The notes: a model not told the origin generated them from the letters alone. A stretch of 64,000 bases of DNA from an uncultured Streptomyces sp. (GCF_947488945.1 NZ_CANLBS010000010.1:124001-188000); one strand, 5' to 3'; shown: positions 1 through 9,423, counted from the stretch's first letter. Numbers and translations: made by a program.

Positions 1-3000
1 GGGCGAGCGCCTCGGAGCGGGCGGCCAGTTCGGCGTAGCTGAGGCTGGTGCGGGCGTCGCGCACGGCGATCGCCCGGGGGGTGCGCGCGGCCTGTTCCAC
101 GATCGCCTCGGGGGCGGTCCGGCCGGGCAGCGGCGCCCGGGCGCCGCGTCCCGTGTCGAGCAGGCGGTCCCGCTCACCGGGGGCGAGCGGGTCGAGGTCG
201 CCGACGGGCAGGTCGGGGTGGGTGACGGCCTGGGTGAGGATGCGGGCGAAACGGGTGCTCAGCGCATGGGCGGTGGCGGCGTCGAACAGGTCGGTGGCGT
301 ACTCCAGGTACCCGCCGATGCCGGCGGGTCCCGTCGGGGACGCGGGCGCGGCGGTCAGCGCGTCCGGGCCGGTCAGGTCGGTCAGCTCGGTCAGCTCGGT
401 CAGCTCGGTCAGCTCGGTCAGCTCGGTCAGCTCGGTCAGCTCGGTCAGCGAGAACGTCAGGTCGAACTTGCTGATGCCGGTGTGGCGGGAGCGGTCGTGG
501 ACGGTGATGCCGGGCAGGTCGAGCGCCGCCCGGTCCTGGTTCTGGAGGACCAGCATCGTCTGGAACAGCGGGTGGTGGTCGCCGGAGCGCTCGGGATTGA
601 GCGCCTCCACCAGCCGCTCGAAGGGGAGGTCGCCGTTGCCGAAGGCGGCGACGTCGAACTCCTTCACCCGGTGCAGCAGTTCCCGGAAGGTCGGGTCACC
701 GGACACGTCCGTGCGCAGCACGAGCGTGTTGACGAAGAACCCGACCAGATCGTCCAGGCCCTCGTCGGTGCGGCCGGCCACCGCGGTCCCGAGCGGGATG
801 TCGGTGCCCGCGCCGTGGGCGTGCAGTGTCACGGCCAGGGCCGCCTGGAGCACCATGAAGGGGGTGCATCCCGCGGTCCGGGCGAGCCGCGTGAGCGTGC
901 GGTGGACGTCGGCGGGCAGGGCGAAGGGGACGGTGTCGCCCCGGTGGCTCGGTACCGCCGGCCGGGGCCGGTCGTGCCCCGTGTCGAGCAGGTCCGGGGC
1001 GCCGCGGAGCGCTTCGCGCCAGAAGGCGAGCTGACGGGCGGCCAGGCTCTCCGGGTCGCCGTCGTCGCCGAGCAGTCGGCGCTGCCACAGGGTGTAGTCG
1101 GCGTACTGCACCCGCAGTTCGGGCCAGTCGGGGCGGTCCGAGCCGGTGGTCCGGGCCCGGTAGGCGGCGCCGAGGTCGCGACTGAGCGGGGCGAGGGACC
1201 AGCCGTCGGCGACGACGTGGTGGAGGACCACGACAAGGACGTGGCGGGCGTCGCCGAGCCGGAGCAGATGGGCGCGGACCGCAGCTTCGCCGGTCAGGTC
1301 GAAGGGAACGGCCGTCAGTCGGCGGATCGTTTCCTCCGCCCAGGCGTCGGCGGTTCCGTCCGACGGGCCGTGCTCGACGACGAGGGGGACGAGCGAGGCC
1401 GCGGCCTCGGCGCCGAGCACCTCCTGCCGGGCCACGCCGTCGCGTTCGGCCAGGACGGTCCGCAGACTCTCGTGCCGGACCACGACGTCGGCCAGGGCGC
1501 CCCGCAGGGCGTGCGGGTCGAGGGGGCCGTCGAGTCCGAGGACGAAGGGCACGTTGTAGGTGGCAGCGGGTCCCTCGACACGGTTGAGGAACCACAGGCG
1601 TTGCTGCGCCGAGGAGAGCGGCAGCACGTCGGGCCGCGGCTGCGGGACGAGGGCGGGCCTGGCCGCTCCCGCGGTGTCGACGACGGCGGCCAGGGCGGCG
1701 ACGGTGGGGTGGTCGAAGAGGGTGCGCAGGTCGAGTTCGGCCCCGAGGGCGGCGCGGGCCCGTGCGGTGAGCCGGGTGGCGAGCAGGGAGTGGCCACCGA
1801 GGGAGAAGAAGTTGTCCTCGACGCCGACGGATTCCAGACCGAGCACGTCGGCGAACAGGCCGGCCAGGACGGCTTCGTGGGCCGTGCGCGGGGCCCGGCC
1901 CGAGGGGGCGGCTACCCGCGGCGCGGGCAGGGCGCGGCGGTCGGTCTTGCCGTTGGGGGTGAGGGGCAGCGCGTCGAGGAGGACGAACGTGGAGGGCACC
2001 AGGTAGGAGGGCAGCGCGCGTGCGGTGCGGCGGGCGAGGGCGGCCTCGTCCGGCCGGGCGCCGGGGACGGGCACGACGTAGGCGACGAGCCTGCGGTCGC
2101 CGGGCACGTCCTCCCGGAGCAGGACGCACGCGGCGCGCACACCGGGATCGGCGAGCAGGGTGTTCTCGATCTCGGCGGGCTCGATGCGGAACCCCCGCAG
2201 CTTGATCTGCCCGTCCACGCGCCCGACGTACTCGATGTCCCCGCCCGGGGCCCGGCGCACCAGGTCACCGGTGCGGTACATTCTGCTGCCGCGCGGGCCG
2301 TGGGGGTCGGCGACGAACCGGGTCGCGGTCGGTCCGGGGCGGTCCAGGTATCCGCGGGCGACACCGTGGCCCGCCACGTACAGCTCCCCCACCACGCTGT
2401 CGGGCACCGGGCCGAGCGAGGCGTCGAGGACGTACAGGCGCATCCCGTCCAGGGGCCGGCCGATGGGCGGCACGCCCGGGGCGGCGGCCGACACGGGATG
2501 GCGTGCGGCGAACGTGGTGGTCTCGGTGGGGCCGTAGACGTGCAGGACCCGCGTGTCCGGCGCCGCGGCGGCCACCCGCTGCATCAGTCCCGGCGTGGCG
2601 GCCTCGCCGCCCGCGGCGACCAGCCGCAGGGGCGCGAACGCGGCCGGGTCCTCCTCCGCCACCACGTTGAACAGCGCGGTGGTGAGGAAGAGCGCGGTCA
2701 CTCCGTGACGGCGCACCGTGTCGGCCAGGACACGCGGCTCCAGGACGCCGTCCGGCGCGACGACCACTCGGCCGCCGTTCAGGAGCGGGACCCAGATCTC
2801 GTAGGTGGAGGCGTCGAACACGTACGCCGAGTGCAGCAGCACCGCGTCACTGGCGCCGCCCGCCCAGGTGGTGTCGGCGGCCAGGGCGAGGACGTCGCTG
2901 TGGGTGACGCCGACGCCCTTGGGCGTGCCGGTGGAGCCGGAGGTGAACATCACGTAGGCGAGGCGGTCGCCGTGCCACGCCGTCGGCAACGGCCCCGGAC

Positions 3001-4867
3001 GCGGCGGGGCACCGCGTCTGACGCCGCCGGAGCCGTCGACGACGATCACCGGGAGGAGCGCGGCGGTCTCCTTCACCCAGGGCCGGTCGGCGGTGGTCTC
3101 GTCGACCACCAGGGCGCGGACGCCCGCGACGTCCGCCACCCGGCGCAGGCGCTCGGCGGGCCAGGCCGGGTCCATGGGTACGTAGGCGGCGCCCGCGCCG
3201 ACCGCTGCCAGCGTGGCGGTAACCGTGGCGGCGCCGCGGCCGACCATCACACCGACACCGTCCTCGGCGGTGACGCCCCAGCCGGTCAACGCCTCGGACA
3301 GAGCACGCGCGGTCCGGGCCAGTTCCGCGTAGGAGAGGGTGACGGCGCCGTCGGTCACGGCCGGGGCGTCCGGCGTCCGGCGGGCCTGGCCGGCGAACGC
3401 CTCGGGCAGTCCCGTGCCGAGCGTCCCGGCGGGCAGCGCGGCGCCCCGCCCCCGCGCGAGCAGTCCTTCGGCCGTCGCCCGGTCGAGCACCGGCACGTCG
3501 CGCAGCGGGGTGCCGCCGTCCGCGGCGGCCAGCGCCGAGAGGAAGGACGCGAGCGCCTGCTGGTGCGCCCGCACGTCGTCGGGGTGGTAGAGGTCCGGGT
3601 CGGCGTCGAACCCGATCTGCGGTCCGGTGCCCTCGGACCGTTCGGCGACGAAGAGGGACACGTCGTCGACCGGGCCGATGGACAGCACGCGGGAGCGGGC
3701 GGGCGTCCCGGCGAGGTCGAGGTCGTACTCGTAGCCCATGATGTTGACGACGACGTCGGTCAGGCGGGCCGCGCCGTCGGCCATGCTCAGCTCACGGGCC
3801 AGTTGTTCGCGGGAGAAGCGGCGGTGGCGCAGGGCGCCGCGCATCTCGGCGGCGACGGCACGGACGAGGGCGTCGATCGTCATGTCGGCCGTGAGGGTGA
3901 GGCGTAGGGGAAGGATGTTGGCGGTCATGCCGACGATGTGTCTCAGCCCGCCGTGCCGGCCGTTGGAGGCGAGACCCACGGTGACGTCCGACGTCCCGGT
4001 GATCCGTCCGACGTAGGCGGCGACGGCGCCCACCAGCACGGCGGTCCAGCTGGTGCGGCTGCCGGCCGCGAGCCGGCGCAGGTCGTCCATGACGTGCACG
4101 GGCAGCGTTTCGCCGGTGTGGAGCCGCAGTTCCGCCGCGACGGCCGGGGCCGCGGCGTCGGTCCGTCTGCGGATGAGCGGCGCGGCGCCCGACCCCCGGT
4201 CGCCCGCCGTCGCACGGTCGGCGAACTTGTCGTTCCAGTAGGACCGGTCGGCCTCGTGGCGGTCGGAGGCGCGGTGGGCCGTTTCGTCGGCGACCAGGTC
4301 GGCGAGCGGAGCGGCGGGCAGTTCGAGGTGTGCGAGGTCTTCGCCGCGCAGCGCGCGTGCGTAGAGGTCGGCGACGGTGCGGTTGAAGACAGCGCCGCCG
4401 AGGCCGTCGACGGCTATGTGGTGGAAACGTGCGTACCAGAGGTGCGAGCGGTCACCGAGCCGCAGCAGCGCGAAGTGGTGGCGCGGTGCGTCGAGCCGGT
4501 CGACGGCTGCCATGTCGTCGGCCATGTAGCGTTCGGCGGCGGCGGCGGGGTCGGCCTCACCGGAGAGGTCGACCCGCAGGAGCCGACCGACGGCCCGCCG
4601 CGGGCGGGGGGCGACCCGTTGCCGGACCGCGCCGTCCGTGGCGACGAACTCCAGGTTGAGGCTGTCGCACAGGACGGCGGCGCGGTCGAGCGCGGCGGCG
4701 AACACGTCCGGGTCGAGGTCGCCCCGAATCTCGAAGCATTCTCCGATGTTGTATTTCGGACTGTCCGGATCGACCGCCTGCCCGTACCAGACGCCCTGCT
4801 GCGCGCCGGTCAGGTCGAGGAGCTCTTCGGGAGCAGCGGTAACCGAGGGGAATTCGTTTTCCTGCAT
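1..4867 (-). CDS. Non-ribosomal peptide synthetase, C-A-T-C-A(partial), runs off the left edge
   Basis: This multimodular enzyme assembles a peptide on carrier domains; about 1622 residues are visible and the 3' end lies outside the window. In order I read a first condensation domain (about residues 15-430, HHIAVDG near 150), an adenylation domain (about 470-960, FTSGSTGTPKG near 640, FDASTYEIW core), a carrier domain (phosphopantetheine Ser in LGGHSLL near 1025), a second condensation domain (HHVVADG near 1215) and the start of a second adenylation domain. The start ATG at 4867 gives MQENEF, with GAAGG upstream at a long spacing. Beginning with a condensation domain means it either takes an upstream acyl/peptidyl donor or starts with an acyl group. 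The second condensation domain carries an unusual Glu-Leu-Thr repeat. An mbtH gene lies upstream on the same strand, as expected for an MbtH-dependent adenylation domain. I do not call the substrates or the product. Confidence 0.95.
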   Translation of the reverse strand, partial: MQENEFPSVTAAPEELLDLTGAQQGVWYGQAVDPDSPKYNIGECFEIRGDLDPDVFAAALDRAAVLCDSLNLEFVATDGAVRQRVAPRPRRAVGRLLRVDLSGEADPAAAAERYMADDMAAVDRLDAPRHHFALLRLGDRSHLWYARFHHIAVDGLGGAVFNRTVADLYARALRGEDLAHLELPAAPLADLVADETAHRASDRHEADRSYWNDKFADRATAGDRGSGAAPLIRRRTDAAAPAVAAELRLHTGETLPVHVMDDLRRLAAGSRTSWTAVLVGAVAAYVGRITGTSDVTVGLASNGRHGGLRHIVGMTANILPLRLTLTADMTIDALVRAVAAEMRGALRHRRFSREQLARELSMADGAARLTDVVVNIMGYEYDLDLAGTPARSRVLSIGPVDDVSLFVAERSEGTGPQIGFDADPDLYHPDDVRAHQQALASFLSALAAADGGTPLRDVPVLDRATAEGLLARGRGAALPAGTLGTGLPEAFAGQARRTPDAPAVTDGAVTLSYAELARTARALSEALTGWGVTAEDGVGVMVGRGAATVTATLAAVGAGAAYVPMDPAWPAERLRRVADVAGVRALVVDETTADRPWVKETAALLPVIVVDGSGGVRRGAPPRPGPLPTAWHGDRLAYVMFTSGSTGTPKGVGVTHSDVLALAADTTWAGGASDAVLLHSAYVFDASTYEIWVPLLNGGRVVVAPDGVLEPRVLADTVRRHGVTALFLTTALFNVVAEEDPAAFAPLRLVAAGGEAATPGLMQRVAAAAPDTRVLHVYGPTETTTFAARHPVSAAAPGVPPIGRPLDGMRLYVLDASLGPVPDSVVGELYVAGHGVARGYLDRPGPTATRFVADPHGPRGSRMYRTGDLVRRAPGGDIEYVGRVDGQIKLRGFRIEPAEIENTLLADPGVRAACVLLREDVPGDRRLVAYVVPVPGARPDEAALARRTARALPSYLVPSTFVLLDALPLTPNGKTDRRALPAPRVAAPSGRAPRTAHEAVLAGLFADVLGLESVGVEDNFFSLGGHSLLATRLTARARAALGAELDLRTLFDHPTVAALAAVVDTAGAARPALVPQPRPDVLPLSSAQQRLWFLNRVEGPAATYNVPFVLGLDGPLDPHALRGALADVVVRHESLRTVLAERDGVARQEVLGAEAAASLVPLVVEHGPSDGTADAWAEETIRRLTAVPFDLTGEAAVRAHLLRLGDARHVLVVVLHHVVADGWSLAPLSRDLGAAYRARTTGSDRPDWPELRVQYADYTLWQRRLLGDDGDPESLAARQLAFWREALRGAPDLLDTGHDRPRPAVPSHRGDTVPFALPADVHRTLTRLARTAGCTPFMVLQAALAVTLHAHGAGTDIPLGTAVAGRTDEGLDDLVGFFVNTLVLRTDVSGDPTFRELLHRVKEFDVAAFGNGDLPFERLVEALNPERSGDHHPLFQTMLVLQNQDRAALDLPGITVHDRSRHTGISKFDLTFSLTELTELTELTELTELTELTELTDLTGPDALTAAPASPTGPAGIGGYLEYATDLFDAATAHALSTRFARILTQAVTHPDLPVGDLDPLAPGERDRLLDTGRGARAPLPGRTAPEAIVEQAARTPRAIAVRDARTSLSYAELAARSEALA
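371..451 (-). repeat. 9-bp tandem repeat coding (Glu-Leu-Thr)n inside NRPS condensation domain 2
   Basis: Seven exact copies of GGTCAGCTC run from 380 to 442, flanked by one-mismatch copies at 371 (GGTCAGGTC) and a diverged copy at 443 (GGTCAGCGA). In the NRPS frame this reads Ser-Leu-Thr, seven times Glu-Leu-Thr, then Asp-Leu-Thr, at residues about 1473-1499. It sits just after the KFDLTF segment and before the LEYATDLF segment, a surface loop in condensation domains. The 9-bp unit keeps the reading frame at any copy number. Confidence 0.95.
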
Positions 4868-5257
4868 GCCAGTGCACACCTTCGAGGAGATTTTCCGGGG
4901 ACGACGAAGAAGGCAGGCGGAAACCGGCCGCGCGGGCGCGAAGGACGCGTCGGGGGAGGCCCTTCGGGAGCGAATGGCCTTCGTGGCGCCCGAGCGTCCT
5001 GCGCCGCCGGGACATCGCCTTCGGTTCCAGCCGCACCAAGGGAGGCGGGGCCGAATTCGCGTGGAGAAGCCGGGGCGCGATGCGGCCCGGCCGAAAAGAG
5101 AGACACAGAAGCCAAAATGAATTCTTCTGGCGATTCTCGATCAGTGTCTGACAATTTTTGATCGGTTCTGTCTGAGCGTGACAGAATCGATCAGCCCGGG
5201 GGCCGGAAATCCGTCCCGGCCCCCTGCCGGCCTACCGGTCTCGGAGAGACCGCCCGC
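4868..5257. promoter_or_regulatory. Gap between mbtH and the NRPS, with an inverted repeat at 5159-5193
   Basis: No gene was found in these 390 bases. The part from about 5100 to 5195 is clearly AT-richer than the surroundings. Arms 5159-5172 (TGATCGGTTCTGTC) and 5180-5193 (GACAGAATCGATCA) pair with one mismatch across a 7-base loop. In the direction of the NRPS the hairpin is followed by an A-rich, not T-rich, stretch, so it is not a standard terminator. A second short dyad, TCAGTGTCTGA, lies beside it. It may be an operator or attenuator between mbtH and the synthetase; this is inference. Confidence 0.5.
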
Positions 5258-5476
5258 CTAGCGGGGCTCCGCCTCCATCGCCCGTACCAGGCCGGCGGGC
5301 CGCATGTCGGTCCAGACGCCCTCAATCAGATCCAGACACTCCTGGCGCGACCCCTCGGGGCCGACGGTCCTCCAGCCACCCGGAACGTCGATGCGCGCGG
5401 GCCACAACGAGTACTGCCCCTCGTCGTTCACCAGCGCCAGAAACCGACCGGCCTCGTCGTCGAAAGGATTGGTCAC
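5258..5476 (-). CDS. MbtH family protein
   Basis: This 72-residue protein begins VTNPFDDEAGRFLALVNDEG and continues with SLWP, VPGGW and the WTDMRP block that define MbtH-like proteins. Such proteins bind NRPS adenylation domains and are needed for their folding or activity. The GTG start at 5476 is preceded by a strong GGGGGAGAGG ribosome-binding site. Length matches the family norm of about 70 residues. It is the first gene of the unit leading into the NRPS 390 bases downstream, so it is the likely partner of that enzyme. Confidence 0.95.
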   Translation of the reverse strand: MTNPFDDEAGRFLALVNDEGQYSLWPARIDVPGGWRTVGPEGSRQECLDLIEGVWTDMRPAGLVRAMEAEPR

Positions 5477-6134
5477 GGCCTCTCCCCCACCATTCTCCCC
5501 ATGTACACGAAATGTTCGAACTCTCTCTGCGGCGCGCGGCATTGTCCGGCGTCCGCGGACACCTCGCGGAACCCTCCGCTCCCCGCGTCGCACTCGCGCC
5601 ACGGGAAACGGTCATTCCTCCTGTGTCCCGACGGCCGGCCACCGCCGGCAATCGCGCAACGGCCGTCCGCACTCCTTGCGTTCACGCCAATCACATTAGA
5701 GGAAGAGCGACGCGCTATGGCACACCTTCATGTTCTTGCTTATCGTCACGCATCCCGGCGGCTGAAAATCGCTGCGCCCCGGACATATGCCAATCGAAAT
5801 CGTGCGACGACAACGCGCCACTCAACGTCCGACATGTCCGTTTCAGTTAAAATTGACCACACGATTTCGGATAATGTGCGCGCGCGCCAGCGCAATTCAG
5901 TGGGCCGATTGAGCCCCCATGCGCCGGGTGCACGCCCCGCTCACCACCGAGAATCCGCCTACCGACCGCGGCGCGTCCTTCCCCACCTCGCGGTCCGCGC
6001 GGCGGAGCCCCTCCCGCCGGGTTCTCCGGCGACCGCCCGGCGGGTTCCCCGACGGGTCCGCCCGGCCTTCGGGCGGGCGCGCGAACGGCCGGGCAGGTCC
6101 CGGATGCGGGGGTGCCCGGCCGCATGGCACGTCG
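5477..6134. other. Gene-free region upstream of mbtH; probable NRPS-cluster promoter
   Basis: About 660 bases lie between mbtH and the 3' end of the transketolase gene. The stretch from about 5690 to 5900 is unusually AT-rich for this genome, as expected of a promoter. Open frames here (for example from ATG 5717) lack the strong third-position GC bias of real genes. I saw no IdeR/DmdR-type iron box. A small hairpin at 6058-6076 probably belongs to the transketolase terminator. Confidence 0.45.
6058..6076 (-). terminator. Hairpin downstream of transketolase
   Basis: A 7-bp stem (CCGCCCG / CGGGCGG) with a 5-base loop lies about 60 bases beyond the transketolase stop. There is no T-tract, which is usual in Streptomyces. 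Confidence 0.4.
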
Positions 6135-8363
6135 TCAGGGGCGGTCGGCGGTCCCGCCCGCCGTGGGCGCGGAGGTATGCTGCACGCCACCGGGCCGGGG
6201 CGGGGCCGCGGCGTCCTCGACGCTGTCGCGGGCGGCTCGGGCGACGGCCTCCGCGGTGATGCCGAACTCGGTGTAGAGCCGCTGGTAGTCGGCCGACGCT
6301 CCGTAGTGTTCGAGGCTGACGACGCGCCCCGCGTCTCCGACGATCTCGCGCCAGCCCTGCCCGACGGCGGCTTCCACGCTCACCCGGGCGCGGACCGCGG
6401 GCGGCAGCACCTCGTCCTGGTAAGCGGCCGGCTGGGCGGCGAACCATTCGCGGCAGGGCATCGACACCACCCGGACCGTGCGGTCCTCCTCCACCAGCAG
6501 GGCGCAGGCGTCCAGCGCGATCTGCACCTCCGACCCGGTGGCGATCAGCACGACGTCGGGCACTGCGCCCGGACCGCGGTCGGTGAGGACGTAGCCGCCG
6601 CGGGACGCCAGGGCCGCGGGAGCGTGGCCGGAGCCGGGGGTCCGGTCGAGGACGGGGAGGTTCTGCCGGGTCAGGATCAGGCCGGCGGGGCGGTCGGTGT
6701 GCTCCAGCACGGTGCGCCAGCAGACGGCGGTCTCGTTCGCGTCGCCGGGGCGTACGACGTCGAGGCCGGGGATCGCGCGCAGCGCCGCGAGGTGTTCGAC
6801 GGGCTGGTGGGTGGGCCCGTCCTCCCCCAGGCCGATGGAGTCGTGCGTCCAGACGTAGACGGCCGGCAGTTCCATCAGGGCGGCCAGCCGGACTGCGGGG
6901 CGCATGTAGTCGGAGAACGTCAGGAACGTGCCGCCGTAGGGCCGGGTGAGGCTCTGCAGGGCGATGCCGTTGAGGACGGCGCCCATGGCGTGCTCCCGGA
7001 TCCCGAAGTGCAGGGTCCGGCCGTACGGTCCGCCCTTCCACATCCGGGTCTGCCGGTCGGCGGGCAGGAAGGAGTCCACGCCCTCCATGGTGGTGTTGTT
7101 GCTCTCGGCGAGGTCGGCCGATCCGCCCCAGAGCTCCGGCAGCACCGGGGCGAGGGCGGCCAGCACCTGGCCGGACGCCTTGCGGGTGGCCATGCCCTTG
7201 TCGTCGGCGGGGAACTCCGGCAGCGCGTCGGTCCATCCCTCCGGCAGCCGCCGGCGCAGCAGCCGGTCGAGCAGGGCGGCCCGTTCGGGGTGGGCGGTGC
7301 GCCAGGCGGCGAAGTCGTCCTGCCAGCGGGCGCGGGCCGCCGCTCCGCGCTCACCGGCTCCGCGGGCCCGGCGCAGCACCTCGTCCTCGACGGCGAAGTG
7401 GCGGGACGGGTCGAAGCCGAGCAGTTCCTTGGTGGCGGCGACCTCCTCCTCCCCGAGGGCGGAGCCGTGGGCCTTGCCGGTGTTCCGCTTGGTCGGCGCG
7501 GGCCAGCCGATCAGCGTGCGCAGCACGATCAGGGAGGGGCGCCCCCGCTCGCTCTTCGCCGCCTCGATCGCGGTGAGCAGGGCGTCGACGTCCTCGACGT
7601 AGGCGTCGCCGTCGCGCCAGTCGACGTGCTGCACGTGCCAGCCGTAGGCGGCGTAGCGGGCGGCCACGTCCTCGCTGAAGGAGACGTCGGTGTCGTCCTC
7701 GATGGAGATCTGGTTGGCGTCGTAGAACACCACGAGGTCGCCGAGTTCCTGGTGTCCGGCGAGGGAGGACGCCTCCGCGGTGACGCCTTCCATCATGTCG
7801 CCGTCCGAGGCGATGACGTACACATGGTGGTCGAACGGGCTCCGGCCCGCCGGGGCGTCGGGGTCGAGCAGGCCGCGTTCGCGGCGGGCCGCCATGGCCA
7901 TGCCCACCGCGGCCGCCAGTCCCTGGCCGAGCGGCCCGGTGGTGATCTCCACCCCTCGGGTGTGCCGGTACTCGGGGTGCCCGGGGGTGGCCGAGCCCCA
8001 GGTCCGGTACGCCTCCAGGTCCGAGAGCTCCAGGCCGTAGCCGGACAGGTAGAGCTGGATGTACAGGGTGAGGCTGGAGTGGCCGCAGGACAGTACGAAC
8101 CGGTCCCGGCCGAGCCACTGGTCGTCGGCCGGGTCGTGCCGCATCACGTTCTGGAACAGCAGGTACGCCAGCGGCGCAAGGCTCATCGCGGTCCCCGGGT
8201 GGCCGTTGCCCGCCTTCTGGACCGCGTCGGCGGCGAGCAGCCGGACGGTGTCCACCGCCCGTACGTCGACCTCGTCCCAGCCGGCCCGCTCCGCCACGGG
8301 CAGGGCGAGTTCCGTGCTCCTGCCGGGTGCGCCGTCCCGCGCCTTCGGACTCTGCTCCGCCAT
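6135..8363 (-). CDS. tkt: Transketolase
   Basis: Transketolase moves two-carbon units between sugar phosphates in the pentose phosphate pathway, using thiamine diphosphate and Mg2+. The 742-residue protein has the typical N-terminal GNGHPGTAMS segment, the cofactor-binding SDGDMMEG motif near residue 187, and the pyrimidine-domain LHFGIREHAMGA stretch with the catalytic Glu. The ATG at 8363 follows AAGGAG at good spacing. It is somewhat longer than the roughly 700 residues usual for Streptomyces enzymes, with extra residues at both ends. No neighbouring pentose-phosphate genes (tal, zwf) are seen, so it may be a second copy away from the main cluster. Confidence 0.95.
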   Translation of the reverse strand: MAEQSPKARDGAPGRSTELALPVAERAGWDEVDVRAVDTVRLLAADAVQKAGNGHPGTAMSLAPLAYLLFQNVMRHDPADDQWLGRDRFVLSCGHSSLTLYIQLYLSGYGLELSDLEAYRTWGSATPGHPEYRHTRGVEITTGPLGQGLAAAVGMAMAARRERGLLDPDAPAGRSPFDHHVYVIASDGDMMEGVTAEASSLAGHQELGDLVVFYDANQISIEDDTDVSFSEDVAARYAAYGWHVQHVDWRDGDAYVEDVDALLTAIEAAKSERGRPSLIVLRTLIGWPAPTKRNTGKAHGSALGEEEVAATKELLGFDPSRHFAVEDEVLRRARGAGERGAAARARWQDDFAAWRTAHPERAALLDRLLRRRLPEGWTDALPEFPADDKGMATRKASGQVLAALAPVLPELWGGSADLAESNNTTMEGVDSFLPADRQTRMWKGGPYGRTLHFGIREHAMGAVLNGIALQSLTRPYGGTFLTFSDYMRPAVRLAALMELPAVYVWTHDSIGLGEDGPTHQPVEHLAALRAIPGLDVVRPGDANETAVCWRTVLEHTDRPAGLILTRQNLPVLDRTPGSGHAPAALASRGGYVLTDRGPGAVPDVVLIATGSEVQIALDACALLVEEDRTVRVVSMPCREWFAAQPAAYQDEVLPPAVRARVSVEAAVGQGWREIVGDAGRVVSLEHYGASADYQRLYTEFGITAEAVARAARDSVEDAAAPPRPGGVQHTSAPTAGGTADRP

Positions 8364-8892
8364 CGTCCACTCCTTCGTGCCGCCGGGATTCCGGGAGGGG
8401 CGGCCCCGTGGCCGGCCCGCTTCCGGTACCCCTTCCCCGGATCGGGCGCCGCGGACGGCCCGGATCGACCGGACGGCCCAGCGGCGTCCGCGGGCGGCGG
8501 GCGGCCCGGCTCGACCGCCCAGCGACGTCCGCGGGCGGCGGGCGGCCCGCCGCGGGGGCGTCCCAGCCGGAGACCGCCGTCACCCGCTCCCGTCCCACCA
8601 CGTCCACCGGGCCGAGGCCGGTGATCTTCAGGGCGGGTGGGACGGCCGGAGTTCAGCGCGAGGTCCCGCGGGAGGCCCCCGGATGACGCATCAGCACGAG
8701 GGCGCGGTGGTCGCTTGTGGCGGGATTCCGGCTGTCGGCACGGTGGGCGGGCGGGCGGATGCACCGTGCCGGACGCGCATGCCCCGGAGCTGTCCCCCCT
8801 TCGCCGCAGTGGCGCGATCGAACGTGTCTGCCATAGCGCGGCAGGTAGCCTGCGGCACTCGGTGGAGAGCGTCGCGCCGGCACGGGTACCCG
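8364..8892. other. Gene-free stretch with a near-duplicate 32-bp repeat
   Basis: I see no convincing gene in these 530 bases. Two 32-base copies differing at one position lie at 8477-8508 and 8518-8549, a 41-base period. The promoter of the transketolase gene should lie here, next to its start. Confidence 0.4.
8477..8549. repeat. Direct repeat, two 32-bp copies with a 41-bp period
   Basis: The copies start CCCAGCGGCGTCCGCGGGCG and CCCAGCGACGTCCGCGGGCG and match at 31 of 32 positions. The function is unknown; it is very GC-rich and could be simple local duplication. Confidence 0.7.
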
Positions 8893-9423
8893 TCAGGTGA
8901 CGGCCAGTTCGTCGAGCAGGCGCCCCAGATCTGCCGGCGCCTGGATGTGGGCCAGGTGGACCTGGTCGGGGAGTCCGTGTGCTTCGGCGCGCGCGATGCG
9001 CTGCCGCGCCTGGTCGAACGCCGTTCCGTAGGGGGCCGCTCCGCGATTGCGCCGACCGATGATGAGGTCGACTCGATCTGCCTGGTCTGCCACCACATCC
9101 GGAGGCGGTGTGGCGTTGAGCGCGCCGAGTTCGGCGTACAGCGGTCCGCTCAAGCGACACAGTGCCGCCCACCCGTGAGGATCGGCCCGCAGGCCATCGA
9201 CGTACGCTGCGGAGCCCGGCGGGCGGAACGCCCCCGCGACCGTCAGCGGCAGGGAAACGCCGCCGCCTCCCCGCCGTGGGCCACCGCGACCCCGCCGCTG
9301 ACGGGCCGCCTGCCCCGGCCCGGGTGCCCGCGTGTCCGGCCGGATACGCGGGACCGCCCCCTGGCCGGGGCACGGATCCCCCACCACAATGACCGGATGA
9401 CACACTCCCCGGCCCGCGCCCAC
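8893..9423 (-). CDS. Hypothetical protein, unrecognised, start uncertain
   Basis: The last 120 codons look genuinely coding: the protein from VSLPLTVAGAF through the GWAALCRLSGPLYAELGAL segment to the C-terminal DLGRLLDELAVT is well behaved, with GC-biased third positions that are slightly weaker than its neighbours. I recognise no family. The frame is open to an ATG at 9423, but the first 55 or so codons are low-complexity and would overlap the start of the facing gene at 9397. The real start is probably near 9255, where GGGGAGG precedes GTTTCCCTG, yet no ATG or GTG lies there; CTG may be used. No signal peptide or membrane segment is visible. It is head-to-head with the Ser/Gly-repeat gene, which suggests shared control. 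Confidence 0.55.
   Translation of the reverse strand: MGAGRGVCHPVIVVGDPCPGQGAVPRIRPDTRAPGPGQAARQRRGRGGPRRGGGGVSLPLTVAGAFRPPGSAAYVDGLRADPHGWAALCRLSGPLYAELGALNATPPPDVVADQADRVDLIIGRRNRGAAPYGTAFDQARQRIARAEAHGLPDQVHLAHIQAPADLGRLLDELAVT

Noticed and set aside
218..3907. A 1229-codon open frame on the plus strand opposite the NRPS
   Set aside because: It is antisense to recognisable condensation and adenylation motifs and has a Gly/Val/Arg-rich composition without any domain.
5717..5930. Possible small gene starting MAHLHVLAYRHASRR
   Set aside because: A purine-rich stretch precedes the ATG, but the codons lack third-position GC bias and the sequence continues into low-complexity residues.
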